Shown here one piece after another: positions 33,539 through 44,100 of a DNA stretch of 64,000 nucleotides. The DNA is from Microstegium vimineum (Eukaryota; Streptophyta; Magnoliopsida; Poales; Poaceae), in the NCBI GenBank assembly GCA_022036555.1, contig CM039128.1:868001-932000 (forward strand), read 5' to 3'. The notes under the pieces were generated by a model. The model was not told where the DNA came from. It did no database searches and saw only the letters and a list, made by a program, of their open reading frames with translations. The stretch's first letter is position 1; each line of letters opens with the position of its first letter. The position numbers and the translations under genes were made by a program.

Positions 33539-34736
33539 CTAAACTGTTTCCTGTGCACCTTCTCTGTGTGTTGTTAGATTTATACATACTCACACCAAGG
33601 AGTTGTTTACAGCTGTTCGTTGTTGTGCAAAAGGGGATCTCTGTTGTGCAAAAGTTAGTCTGTAGCCTTTTTCATTGTTGTTTTTGATATAATGGAGAAG
33701 CTGGAAGTGCTTGTGTGGAGGTCTTTCAATTCACTGACCAAGCACTAAATAGTAATCAAACAGTGTGGAGGTTTTTGACGGCAAGATGAAGTTTCTGCTC
33801 ACCTAATGAAATCTGCAGATACCACTATGCCGCTGTGTGCCTGAATACATAAGGAGTGCCTCCCTTTCATTCTTTTTCTTTTTCTTTTTCTTTTTCTTTT
33901 TCTTTTTTTGATGTCTTTTGTACTTTGACTTACCAAGGATATACATCATCAGTGTTTGAGCTGTTCCAAACTTGCAATGACAAACTTAAAAAGTGCAATT
34001 ATTTTCTGGATCACATGGTTCCACCAAGTTCTTATAGCTGTACCATATGTGCGCACATACTGATATATATTCTTAAAAATAGATGTACATATTTGTTAAT
34101 TGCAAGTGTGTCGTGGTGGCTGCTGAAGCTGCGGAGGTCTCCATGCACTCCCAGTCCCAGTGATGAGGTAGCAGCAGATCTGGATTCTGGAGTGGGCAGT
34201 GGATGATAAACAAGCATTTGTGCAACACATGCATGCTCCAGAACTCCCACATGCATATGCCTGGCTGCCCCAGCTGTTTTATTTATGCCTTTTTGCGCTT
34301 CTTTTCAGTGGTGCATCTGAATCTGTGTACTTGAAACCTGAGGCTCTGCAACGTACCCAGCTGGTTGGGTTAGGAATTGTGTACATAGAAACTGGATCTG
34401 TGTTATAGACTACAGTGGCAGGGCCACCCTCCAATGATCCGTCACCACATCTTGGGATCAATCCTCTTCATATATGAAGGAGAAGATGTGGAAACTTGTT
34501 GACCACTAGAGCTGGTTTGGGGGACTTGAATAAACAAACAGCATCAGGAGAGATGAGTCCAAGACTTGCAATACTAACAAAAGATTACAGAGCTGTTTGG
34601 TTGGAGGCCTCTGATCTCCTAACCCGGCCAGTCAGCATTCTCAGTCCTAGGCCTCATCTGATCGGGCAGTTTTGCCTGGGCTCAACCCAATCAGGCCCTA
34701 ACCCAATCAACTTTTATCAAGCTCCGATTTTCTGTT
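33539..34736. other. 3' UTR and flank of the WNK gene, no further gene
   Basis: The 3' UTR likely extends through about 33700, where T-rich sequence and AATGGAG-type words occur. The rest has no supported gene. A hexamer microsatellite is annotated separately. Open frames in this stretch have no motif. Confidence 0.4.
33869..33909. repeat. (CTTTTT)n microsatellite
   Basis: Six to seven CTTTTT units in tandem, ending in a T run, lie about 330 bp after the WNK stop codon. Confidence 0.92.
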
Positions 34737-34945
34737 GTGAGACCTGGTTACATAAGAGTCAGACACTCATATGCACGAGTGTACGTACACTCACCCCCAT
34801 AAACACACGTAGACACACCATACTCCTATGAGCACCGAGTTGGATCGACGACAAATTTCGAGATTGATGAAGTCACCATAGACGTCCCGTTGTCGATGAG
34901 CACGTCGCCTACCACTGAAACAATATCCATGTTAAATCCTGAAAT
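34737..34945 (-). mobile_element. Truncated SINE related to the one at 11629-11912
   Basis: Read on the minus strand, the text contains 'gtctatggtgacttcatcaat', 'tttgtcg', 'ggtgctcatag(g)ag' and 'gagtgtacgtac', and ends 'gagtgtctgactcttatgtaacc', matching the body and 3' half of the intact SINE in order with about 20-25% mismatch. The tRNA-like 5' head and the poly-A tail are missing, so it is an old 5'-truncated copy. Confidence 0.7.
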
Positions 34946-35775
34946 ACTCCTATCCCAGTGAGTGTTTTTCCTCTACGAGATTATGGCATAATACTTGCAT
35001 TATTAGTAGACTATTGGAAATTGCACATCTCTATATCTGTAAAGGTGCATGTTAAATGATGATGATTGTATGTGCACATGCGCCCCACAAACAAAGCCTC
35101 TTTATTGATATGGTGCATGCATCAAACCAGTAAGGAAGGAGGATACACATGCATACGCAGATGGGCATGCATGAAAAACAACAAGCAGTCTCTTGCACTG
35201 TATTGCAGTGCTTGCTGTTGCTGTCCTCTCATTTTCACACGACAGCTAGTACTACTGTAGTAGTATTAGCTTACAAAGACTGCACCGACATCGATCAGCT
35301 AGCGCAAATCAAGGAGGAGCAATGAACTGAAATGGATACAAACAAACAAACAAACAAGAGAAAACTAACACAACAGAAAATTCAATACCAAAATCACCAA
35401 ACTGACTGGTTGCTATTATTCTTATTATTATATACATATATTTTGAAAGAATCAAAGATGATGGCAATTAATGATCCATACATACATATATAAATGTATA
35501 CATACATGCATGTATCCAACAAACAACCCATATATCATCCATCCAACACATGAATCCAATGCAATTATGTAGCATTTTGCCTGTATCCAGCAGAGCCGAT
35601 CGATCTGATCGATCCTATACAATAGTTTAGTGTGATTGATTGATGGCGAAAGGTATATCGTAGTAGCTCCATGATGATGATGATCGATAAGTTCATCACC
35701 CACCACCGTACATACTCTATCATCCTCCTCCTTCCCCGTCTCTGCAAGCGGCCGGCTCTTGTAGATGGTCTTCAC
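34946..35775. other. Intergenic region upstream of the DUF868 gene
   Basis: It contains short simple repeats ('acaaacaaacaaacaaac' near 35340; 'catacatacata' near 35480 and 35500) and GATC-rich palindromic words near 35595-35615. No gene is seen; open frames here lack motifs. The last few hundred bases are presumed promoter. Confidence 0.4.
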
Positions 35776-35782
35776 TATATAA
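35776..35782 (+). promoter_or_regulatory. TATA box of the DUF868 gene
   Basis: CTATATAAGC lies about 130 bp before the start codon at 35910, giving a predicted transcript start near 35808, just at a (CT)n tract (35811-35832) that would form the start of the 5' UTR. CT-rich leaders are common in grass genes. Confidence 0.6.
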
Positions 35783-35810
35783 GCATCTCTTGTTCCTCCC
35801 CCTGCGCCTT

Positions 35811-35832
35811 CCTCTCTCTCTCTCTCTCTCTC
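35811..35832. repeat. (CT)n microsatellite in the 5' UTR of the DUF868 gene
   Basis: About ten CT units, followed by a second short CT run near 35855-35865. Confidence 0.9.
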
Positions 35833-35909
35833 CTTTCCTTTTCTTCCCATCCACTCTCTCTCTCTACATTACACTGTCGAAATATGCTGTAGTCGCAGTA
35901 CATACAGCC

Positions 35910-36878
35910 ATGCCAGACCACCACCACGTGTCATCGTCGTCCTACACTTACCGGAGCAACGTCGTCGTCAGCGGCGACCAGCAGCCCACGGCAGCACCCT
36001 CACCCTGCGACCTGGCGGCCATCGACGAAGTCGTCGTCACAAGCAACGGCAGCCACCACCACAAGCCAGCAGGAAAAGCCGTGACAGCATCCGTGTACCG
36101 CGCCAAGATCGCCGGCCACTCCCGCATCGTAACCATATCCTGGTCCCGGGACCTCCTCTCACACTCCTTCGCCGTATCCATCACCGGCACCGACGGCTCG
36201 TCAGCGGAGTGCAGAATCGAGCTCCGTCCATGGCAGTTCTGGCGCCGAACCGGGTCACGTCGCGTCGAACTCAACGGCGGCACGTCAACGTCGCCAGCGA
36301 CCGTGCGCGTGCTCTGGGACCTCAGGCGAGCACGGTTCGGCGGCGCCGAACCCCAGCGCGGGTACTTCGTGGCGGTGGAGGCGGCCGGCGAGGTGGTACT
36401 AGTACAAGGCGACATGCGGCGTGACGCGCTGCGTCGCCGCGTGGCAGCGGACGCCGAGGCGGTGGCCGTTGCGAGACGGGAGCACGTGTTTGGGAAACGG
36501 CGGTTCGTTGCCAAGGCGAGGTTCCATGACCAGGGCGACGTGCATGACGTCGTCATCGAGTGCGGCGGTGAGGGCGATGACGTGGAGATGACCATTGCTA
36601 TTGATGGTGAGGAGGCTGTGCAGGTGAAGCATCTGCAGTGGAAGTTTAGAGGGAACCAGTCGCTCACGTTTAGTAAGGCGAAGGTGGAGGTGTTCTGGGA
36701 TGTCCATGATTGGTTGTTCAGTGCTGGTACTAGGCCGGCGCTCTTCATCTTTCGCCCTATTGTGCTGTCTAGTTCGTCGGCGCCCGCCGGGATGATGCTT
36801 GACGGCGGCGGCACGGTGACTGCCACCACCAACACTGGAGGATTCTTCTTGTACCTCTACGCGTGGAAGCTCGACTAG
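35910..36878 (+). CDS. DUF868 family protein
   Basis: A single exon encodes 322 aa. The start at 35910 (GCCATGCC) is chosen over an upstream in-frame ATG at 35790 because that one would translate the pyrimidine-rich leader into a Leu/Ser/Pro repeat. DUF868 landmarks are TASVYRAKIAGHSRIVTISW, WSRDLLSHSFAVSI, ECRIELRPWQFWRRTGSRRV, VRVLWDLRRARFGG, GYFVAVEAAGEVVL, RREHVFGKRRFVAKARF, VKHLQWKFRGNQSLTF and VEVFWDVHDWLFS, ending GGFFLYLYAWKLD. Many grass DUF868 genes are intronless and GC-rich like this one. The function of the family is unknown, and no signal peptide or membrane segment is apparent. The 295-codon antisense frame over the same region follows from GC-rich third positions. Confidence 0.93.
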   Translation: MPDHHHVSSSSYTYRSNVVVSGDQQPTAAPSPCDLAAIDEVVVTSNGSHHHKPAGKAVTASVYRAKIAGHSRIVTISWSRDLLSHSFAVSITGTDGSSAECRIELRPWQFWRRTGSRRVELNGGTSTSPATVRVLWDLRRARFGGAEPQRGYFVAVEAAGEVVLVQGDMRRDALRRRVAADAEAVAVARREHVFGKRRFVAKARFHDQGDVHDVVIECGGEGDDVEMTIAIDGEEAVQVKHLQWKFRGNQSLTFSKAKVEVFWDVHDWLFSAGTRPALFIFRPIVLSSSSAPAGMMLDGGGTVTATTNTGGFFLYLYAWKLD

Positions 36879-39804
36879 CTAGCTACGGCGAGCGACATTG
36901 CTGGCTGCTCTCTGCTGTTGCTGTCATGCGTGTTGTTGATGGATCGATGAGATAGTACTGCTACTCTGTGAGTGACTACTGTCAGCCAATGCAAAATTGC
37001 ATTCCTGTGAACTCAAGTTGATGATGATGAGTAAGATTTTTTTTTTCTTTTTTCATTTTGTAATTTTGGAAAGAGAGAGATATATAACTATATTAATTAA
37101 TTGGATATATAATTCTTCAAAATAAAGAGGCCATTGCCATAATCCTGTTGCATTGCAAATAAATGTGTTCAGCAATAAGAGAGAGATATGGTTCTCCTCT
37201 GTTTTGCTCTTATGCTACATCTGTACGTGTATATACAGTATATATGTAGAGAAAGAGAACAATGTATATGTACTTGTTTGTTCAGTCAAGTGTACATATT
37301 GTCATGCCTACACTGCATGTGTGAAGCAACAAGGATACATGTATATGCACTGTAATTGGAGAATAATTTCCATCTGATTGACAGAGAGGGGGGAGGATCT
37401 TACTTACTGCCAGTACTGCTACTGTATGATTAGGGAAATGATATGAGAGAGAGAAAGAAAGAAGGGAGACAGGTGGTCTGGAAGACGGACTGCAGTGCAA
37501 TGTGTTGGGTGGGAGGCACATGGGAGGATGAGACGACAGACAGGGAGTGGGTTCCAGTGCTTGCTGTGGTGTGCTGCCTGCAGCCAGCAGCAGCAGCAGT
37601 TGTGGACAACTGACTCTGAAGCCTAGCTAGCTCACTGATCCAAGAAATAAAAATACATTATATTACTTTACATATTGCCACCGCAAAAGATGACAGATTG
37701 GATCCACCATGCACCCTAATCTCCTCTTTCTTGCCCCCACATACACTTGATTATTAGTTTTAGGTTTATCATATCATGTCGTACCAGTTCACATTATTAA
37801 CCTAGCAATCCGAGGCATCCTATGTGATCTGATGCATGATGTGAAAAAAACTCACATTGTGACCCCTCACCCACTGGGACATAATAATAAGTGAACAGTT
37901 TTCGTTACATTTGGAATGTTTGACATGGTTTCGTTCCGTTCCAGCTCCTTGCTATGCATCGACAAGTCAGAATCGGTGAAACTGAAAAATGACCTTATAA
38001 TTAGAGAAGAAAAAAAAATATAAAATTGGCTACCGTGCACAGAGGGGTTACAATTGTCTTGAGCTCTATCAAATAGGGATTAACATGAATTCTTTTCTTG
38101 CGCACCTACTTACCCTATTTTTTTAAACAAGAATGGACAATGTATGTGCACATATTCTGAAAAATCTCAATCTTTATAAATGATGCTAGCTACCGTGCCT
38201 GCTGTCATGAGAAATTTGCAAGGCTGTATTTCCATTTGTTTATCTGTGAGTATCGTATCGTCTATATAATCGAGTGTGTTGGTGAGATGCCAAAAGGCTG
38301 TAAGATTCCATCATGGAATGAAAATCAATGAAGGAAGATGTGGAAAAATAAACAATGTGCATCCATTTTGTTCCCTTGTACGTATGTACCAGCTTTGCTT
38401 TGCATCTGTTTCCTAATGATAGCTGGTGCCAATAATCAAAGGCTTCATCTTTTTATTCATTATTATTCAGCAAAAGGATTAAGTATATGCTAGCTACTAG
38501 CTTGTGATTGGTACCAATATAATTGTCTTCACGGTAGCATGTCTGCTATATATAGATGGCCATTGATATATATATAAGTGAAAGAATGTTAGCGGTTCGA
38601 TCATTGATATATAGATGTAAGTGAGTTTGACCGTAAATCTACAAATATGATTAGTTTTTATGAGCTACATATAGGTAACCAGCAGTTAAGTACTTAAGTT
38701 TACTATTTGCAGGTTAACCCGCTTGAGCTCTAGTGGCATGCATGTATCCCCATTGCATGGCCGTGCTGGTCAAAGCTGCTACCACTGTCGTTATGACAAA
38801 TCTTTCTAAACAAAGCACCTTGTTTGTTCTAATCTGTGCAGTTTAATTTCCTGACAGACTAGTGGGTTCCCGATATATTTGACCCTTTATTTTTCTGTTG
38901 GAAGCTCGATCTATCTGTTTCAGAGTACAGACTCGACAGTTGCTCGGTCAAAACTGGCGTTAGTTGTACACACACAGCAGTATTATCTACAGCTCTGTTT
39001 CACTTGACTTCCACAAATAAGAATAGATATATTACTATATAGCTCGTTACTCTGACTATCCCTTTATGAAGAAAAATATTTTGTATAGAATATGTGAAAC
39101 AAGCTGTTAACCTGTCCAGCAAGTCAGCAACACTGCAACAGAAAGCTAATAAGCTAAGGGATCAATGCAAGGTAGCACAGTAATATCATCAACAATTTTT
39201 ATATTAGTACACCAGCAGAAGGAGAGAGGGAGGATTAAAAACTAATAAGCTACAGCATCGAAGATATACACTGCATGCATATATTTTAGGTATGTTAGGC
39301 TTGTGATCCAAGATACGGGTTCCTGCAAGTCTAATTTGATGCCACTCGCTGAAGATGAAATAGCTTAGCTAGCATGGGGATGTGTGAAGCTGTCTTGTTT
39401 AGTTTATACTCCACCATATGATGCATGGCATGGTTAGTTTGTGCCCGGGATCAGCGGGCAGGGGTCCTTTCTCTTCTCCCTGATTGTGTGTAGTATTAGC
39501 TAGTCTGCTGCAATGGTGGATTGGATTCCAGCAACCACTACCATTTGGCCATGTGCATGCACCGCCAACCTGGTTGTTGCAAATCGAATCAAATGGATGG
39601 ATGGATGGATAACCTTGCCCTCTTATGCTTCTGATGAGACTATACTTACTAGAGTATATATATGTAGTTTGACTAGCTAGGCATGCAAAGGAAATAGAAT
39701 CCTAGCATTATTTCTTAGTTCTTACACTATTACTCTACATTGCAATAGCACGCAACATTAATGTAAACAATGACATGCATATATTACTACGGAGTATTAT
39801 CTAA
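36879..39804. other. Intergenic region, no gene recognised
   Basis: The DUF868 3' UTR probably extends to about 37130, where AATAAA-like words occur. The remainder is AT-rich with (GAGA)n-like stretches (37440-37470), CAGCAG (37585-37600), TATATA tracts (38555-38575) and GGAT repeats (39595-39612). Open frames are short and without motifs. I looked for familiar plant microRNA cores and saw none. Confidence 0.4.
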
Positions 39805-40135
39805 GAGCATCTCCAACGGTTTTACAAATGGACTTGACATTTTTATTTTTGCAAAAAAAGTAAAAATCTCCTATCCAACGGTTTGACAAATTAGCTTGAC
39901 ATTTTTGTTAACTTGACAAATACCAGGTGATATTTGGCATATATGCCAAGCTGCAGTTCGCTTGGCAATTGCCTCGCGCGCTATTCTCGCGAGATATTTA
40001 CAATTTTTTTGTTTTGCCAAGTGAATAATGGGAAACCGTTGGAGATTGACTCTTTTTATTTTTGCCATATTCATTTGGGACTTGGCAAATTCCTAATTTT
40101 GCCAAACAAAAAATGCAAAACCGTTGGAGATGCTC
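39805..40135. mobile_element. Harbinger/Tourist-type MITE (left of an abutting pair)
   Basis: Termini GAGCATCTCCAACGGTTTT and its inverted copy AAAACCGTTGGAGATGCTC; TAA on both sides (39802-39804, 40136-40138). The interior repeats the 'ccaacggttt(t/g)acaaa' motif. Length is 331 bp. The right-hand TAA is shared with the next MITE. Confidence 0.88.
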
Positions 40136-40138
40136 TAA

Positions 40139-40500
40139 GGTCCATTTGGATCCCTGGAATTGAATTCATTTTAATAATCATAATTTAGAGACATATTAAT
40201 TAAGCTAATATGATTGTATATGGATTATAATTGCATATTATTGTTCACTATATGAGAGACATACTTATTTTTTGTTGTATTTCTATCGTAGGAGAGGGAG
40301 TTTGAACAACATGTTATAAGTTACAAATAGAAATATGAAATGATGATCTATAGAATCAATTTTCATCTCTCACCCTATGAATTTGAGATAGTATTAAATG
40401 TGAACTTTGGAAAGTGGTGAAATGTCAAATTCCAACTGAAATAGCTTAATTAATTAAAGTAGATTTTAATTTCTTCAAATGAAGAGATCCAAACGGCCCC
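40139..40500. mobile_element. Tourist-type MITE (right of an abutting pair)
   Basis: Termini GGTCCATTTGGATC and, in reverse complement, GGGGCCGTTTGGATC. TAA precedes (40136-40138, shared with the neighbouring MITE) and follows (40501-40503). Length is 362 bp; the interior is AT-rich without coding capacity. Confidence 0.87.
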
Positions 40501-41010
40501 TAAAGGATTTTGTAGAGAGGCGGCTAGAAAGGTTTAAGGCCTTTAATAAATAGAGAGCTAGGCAGCCACACGCACACGTCATTGTAAGCCAACGATTTTG
40601 GACCAGTTTTAGAGATGTCGATCTCTAGAGGCTGTTTGTTAACCATTTGTAAAGACGGTTATAGATTGAGCCGTCCTTTTAAGGCGCCTTTACAAAACAA
40701 ATTTGTAGCAGTGTATATAGACAATGCCAATTTATTAATTTTACACGAGTGCATGTTGCTCTCCAGCTCATCACTGCACTTCAGTCTACGCAAATGCATC
40801 TCTGACCAGCAACTCAGCATATACAGCTTGCATGTGCACATGTCATATCAAAATTATAGATTGTAGATATATATATCTTGACCAATGCTCAGGTACCAGG
40901 AGGTAATATCTTAAATCAAATCTGGACAGATGATTTTTCTAAATTTAATAATTTACTAAATAAATTAATGAATAAAAAATCAAAAAATAAAACATCATGC
41001 GGCTGGTAAT

Positions 41011-41525
41011 GACGCCGCTGCAGCCATCCGGAGGCTCCGCCACAGGACGCCCCCGCTGTTGGACGCGTCGTACGTCGCTTTGACGCCGCCACTCGACGCT
41101 CCGTACGCGCTCCGCCTGGACGACGCAGCCCGAGGGAGGCTTCGCCGCCACGAACTGTCCCGCTCGGCATCGCCGGACCACGGCGACGCCGCCGCAGCCA
41201 TCCGGAGGCTCCTCCGTCGGACACCCCGCTGCTAGACGCGTCGTACTTCGCCTTGACGCCGCAATTCGACGCTCCGTACGCGCTGTCGCCTGGACGACGC
41301 AGCCCAAGGGAAGCTCCGTCGCCAGGAACTGCCCGCTTGGCACCGCCGGACCACGGCGACGCCGCCGCAGCCATCCGGAGGCTCCGCCGCCGGACGCCCC
41401 CGCTGCTGGACGCGTCGTACTTCGCCTTGACGCCGCCACTCGACGCTCCGTACGCGCTGCCGCCTGGACGACGCAGCCCGAGGGAGGCTCCGCCGCCACG
41501 AACTGCCCCGCTAACGTCGTTGAAA
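41011..41525. repeat. GC-rich tandem repeat, three copies of about 174 bp
   Basis: Units start near 41011, 41185 and 41358 with GACGCCGC(T/C)GCAGCCATCC and each contain 'ggacgcgtcgtac', 'cgacgctccgtacgcgct' and 'cctggacgacgcagcc'. Because 174 is divisible by three and the unit is GC-rich, long open frames occur on the minus strand (235 and 210 codons) with repetitive Arg/Gly/Ala products; I do not accept these as genes. GGTACCAGGA at 40892-40901 and TCCTGAGTACC at 41634-41644 are inverted relatives that might mark the ends of an element carrying the repeat. Confidence 0.85.
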
Positions 41526-41721
41526 GGTTGCTCCTTCGCCGACGGCGGCAACCTATTTTTATAAAATAAAAATTCAATAAATACTAGATGATCGTGACCG
41601 TTGGATCGGAATAAATGGACCATCCATATTCATTCCTGAGTACCGTAGCAAAAGCCATATATCTTCAGTTTTGTATATATTGTAGCTTGTATACTATTAT
41701 TCAAAATTATATATATGTATG

Positions 41722-43080
41722 TGTCGGTGTCTAAAATGCTAAAATGGCGGGGTCTAGACGGCCAACGAGTAAATTTCTAAGCGTGTCGGAGTTCGGATGG
41801 TTGCGCTCGGAGAACACGGAGGTTGATACTGGTTCGGGCACGAACGTCCTACGTCCAGTGTGTTGCGGGGTTGTATTACCGAGCGCGGAGAGCTCGTAGG
41901 AAGGAGCTACAAGCTTTTGGTGAGAGAGGGGAGGCTGTCCACAGGTCTCGTGCGTATGAGGTTCTTGATTCTGGTGAGTGCTCGCGTGTGTGTTAGTTTG
42001 AGTGTGTGTGAATAAAAGTTGGAATGTCGAGAGAGCGAGATTGGGGGTCTATTCCCTCCCTTTATACGTAGGGAGAGATGGAGGAGTACAGTAGAGAGAG
42101 AGAGGGAGTGACGTGGGCCCGGCTTGGGCTGCTGCCGAAGTAAGACTTTGTCTTCATTCTGTCTTCCTTCTTGAAGAAGATTACGCCAGTGGACGCATGT
42201 CTGAGTTCTGTTTGCCCCTGACGAGTTGTAGTCATGCGCCCTGTGACCGGGAACCCTGCTGTTCCCCCTTTCCGGGTATGGGCGGAGGTTGGTCGCACAT
42301 GACCAGGCACCCCTGCGTTCTGTCGTACAGTGCTTGATGACGCCCTAATCCCTGTTGGAGTGTCCTTCGGAGCCATGGCGTGGATATCACGCGCGGAAGT
42401 CGTCGGTTAGGCAGCACAGGACCCTGTACAGCAGGGTGAACAGGGGTCGGCATGGTGGCTCATGCTCTAAACCCCATCCCTGAGGACGGAGGGTACTGTG
42501 GACCTTTTTACTATGTGGGCTAGAGCGGCGTGGCGGTGAAGTCTCCGAGGGCGAGGGTCGTCATGAATGACGTTTGCCGGGCTCGGACGGGGTGGATGAG
42601 CCCCCGAGGGTAGATGACGTCACGGGCGACACCACTTAGGCTCGGGCGAGGCGGAAGGGCCCCCGAGGGTAGATGACGTCACGGGCGGCGCCACCTAGGC
42701 TCGGACGAGGCGGAAGAGCCTCCGAGGGTTGATGACGTTTCGGGCGACGCCACCTTGGCTCGGGCGAGGCGGAAGAGCCCTCGAGGGTCGATGACGTCTC
42801 GGGCGATGCCGTCTTGGCTCGGGCGAGGCGGAAGAGCCCCCGAGCGTCGATGACGTCACGGGCGACGCCGTCTTGTCTCGGGCGAGGCGGAAGAGCCCCC
42901 GAGGGTCGATGACGTCACGGGCGACGCCGTTTTGGTTCGGGCGAGGCGGAAGAGCCTCGAGGGTTGATGACGTCTTGGGCGACGCCACCTTGGCTCGGGC
43001 GAGACGGAAGAGCCCCTGATGGTGATTTTTGTTTTTGTGGAGTCCAGTAATTTGAGTACCCTATTTCTAGGTATCCGACA
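41722..43080 (+). mobile_element. Solo LTR of a retrotransposon (probably Gypsy type)
   Basis: The segment starts TGTCGGTGTCTAAAATG and ends CTAGGTATCCGACA, with TGTCGG/CCGACA terminal inverted repeats. GTATG lies immediately on both sides (41717-41721, 43081-43085), a perfect 5-bp target duplication. Length is 1359 bp and no internal element sequence is adjacent, so it is a solo LTR from intra-element recombination. Orientation follows the TG...CA convention and is provisional. The LTR contains GC-rich tandem repeats in its downstream third. Confidence 0.92.
42575..43015. repeat. About 59-bp tandem repeat array inside the solo LTR
   Basis: About seven units with the order 'ctcgg(g/a)cgaggcggaagagcc', 'cgagggt(c/a)gatgacgtcacggg', 'cgacgcc'. 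Anchors GAGGCGGAAG at 42648 and 42707 and the next near 42766 give the period. Each unit contains TGACGTCA, a CRE/TGA-type palindrome. The repeats differ by point changes and small deletions. Confidence 0.88.
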
Positions 43081-43085
43081 GTATG

Positions 43086-44100
43086 TATGTATGTGTTGGA
43101 CCGTGCATCATGCTGCCATTGGTCAATTATATATAATGATGAAGATTCTCATGAGATAATTTGATTGAAAAGAACTACATACTGTGGCTCCATCCACAAC
43201 AATCCATATATGTGTATAAACAATTGCTAACGAAAAGAAAGTTTTTTACCACTGCCATATATAGATGAGTATATATATATATATATAGACTCATATTATC
43301 ATATATTATGGGGGGCATAGCAATTAGCAATATAGTTTTGGTAATGTAAAGAAAAGGTATAATATTGTTGATGCTTTTCCTTTGCATTGGATGCCTTCGG
43401 CCCAGCCGCCACCTTTACAAAACAAGATGGGCCATTTGCTACAGGTCGCCCTGTCGGGCCTTTTATCAAGCTTTCAACGCTAATAAAGTGCTCGATTTCG
43501 TGGGTCTTTTTGCTCATTAAATGTCTTTCCAATCTTTTTTTTTTGCGATCAGAATGTCTTTCCAATCAAAATTAAAGCTTGCACACAACTGCCTACTGTA
43601 CATCCAAGTAATAATTACATTCTGGCTTTATTAAAGTCAAACTATTTTATATTTAACTAATTTCGTATTTTCTTTGTCCAATAAATTTCTAAAGTTGTCT
43701 TAGTCAATTTGTTTTTGAATTTGACCAAATTTATAGAAAAAAATACATTAATATTTAATTTATGGTATCAAATTCGTAAAATTAGATTTACAAAAAAAAT
43801 ATTTTTTGACACATACAAAGAAATGATATTTTCTTAGAACGTTTTTTCTTTTTTTTTTTACAAACAGCACGGCGTTTATATTACGCCAGTGTGGACTCTG
43901 AAGTCTGATGTACTTCCCAGCTGTAATATTTCTTATATCAAATTTTCCATTTTTATATTAACAAAAAGCCGGTTGTCAAATTGCAAAAATAGGCCGGCTC
44001 ATGGGCTGCAAATATGGGCCTCGTGGTCGGACGAGGAAGCTCACGGGCCCAACATCTCTGTAGTCTGTACTTTCCCTGCCTCAATGGGGAGAGTTGCCGG
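43086..44100. other. Intergenic region between the solo LTR and the TFB5 gene
   Basis: It is AT-rich with a short (AT)n tract (43268-43287) and AT-rich text at 43620-43850 that resembles a decayed MITE interior. No gene was found. A very short retroposon-like insertion is annotated at 43535-43552. Confidence 0.4.
43535..43552 (-). mobile_element. Ultra-short retroposon-like insertion with 15-bp target duplication
   Basis: AATGTCTTTCCAATC is present at 43520-43534 and again at 43553-43567. Between them lie only 18 bp, TTTTTTTTTTGCGATCAG, which on the minus strand reads as eight bases followed by a poly-A tail. The layout matches target-primed insertion of a severely 5'-truncated LINE- or SINE-type transcript. 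A chance duplication is unlikely at 15 bp, but the donor cannot be named. Confidence 0.7.

Noticed and set aside
35948..36835. 295-codon antisense open frame
   Set aside because: It lies wholly opposite the DUF868 coding exon and reflects GC-rich third codon positions in a grass gene.
40916..41623. 235- and 210-codon minus-strand open frames
   Set aside because: They come from a 174-bp GC-rich tandem repeat; the product is repetitive and there is no promoter or splice evidence.
42062..42376. Open frames within the solo LTR
   Set aside because: LTR sequence is non-coding; the frames have no homology I recognise and lie between clear LTR ends.
42575..43015. Regular direct repeats that might suggest a CRISPR-like array
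   Set aside because: Units are contiguous 59-bp tandem copies without unique spacers, inside a plant LTR.
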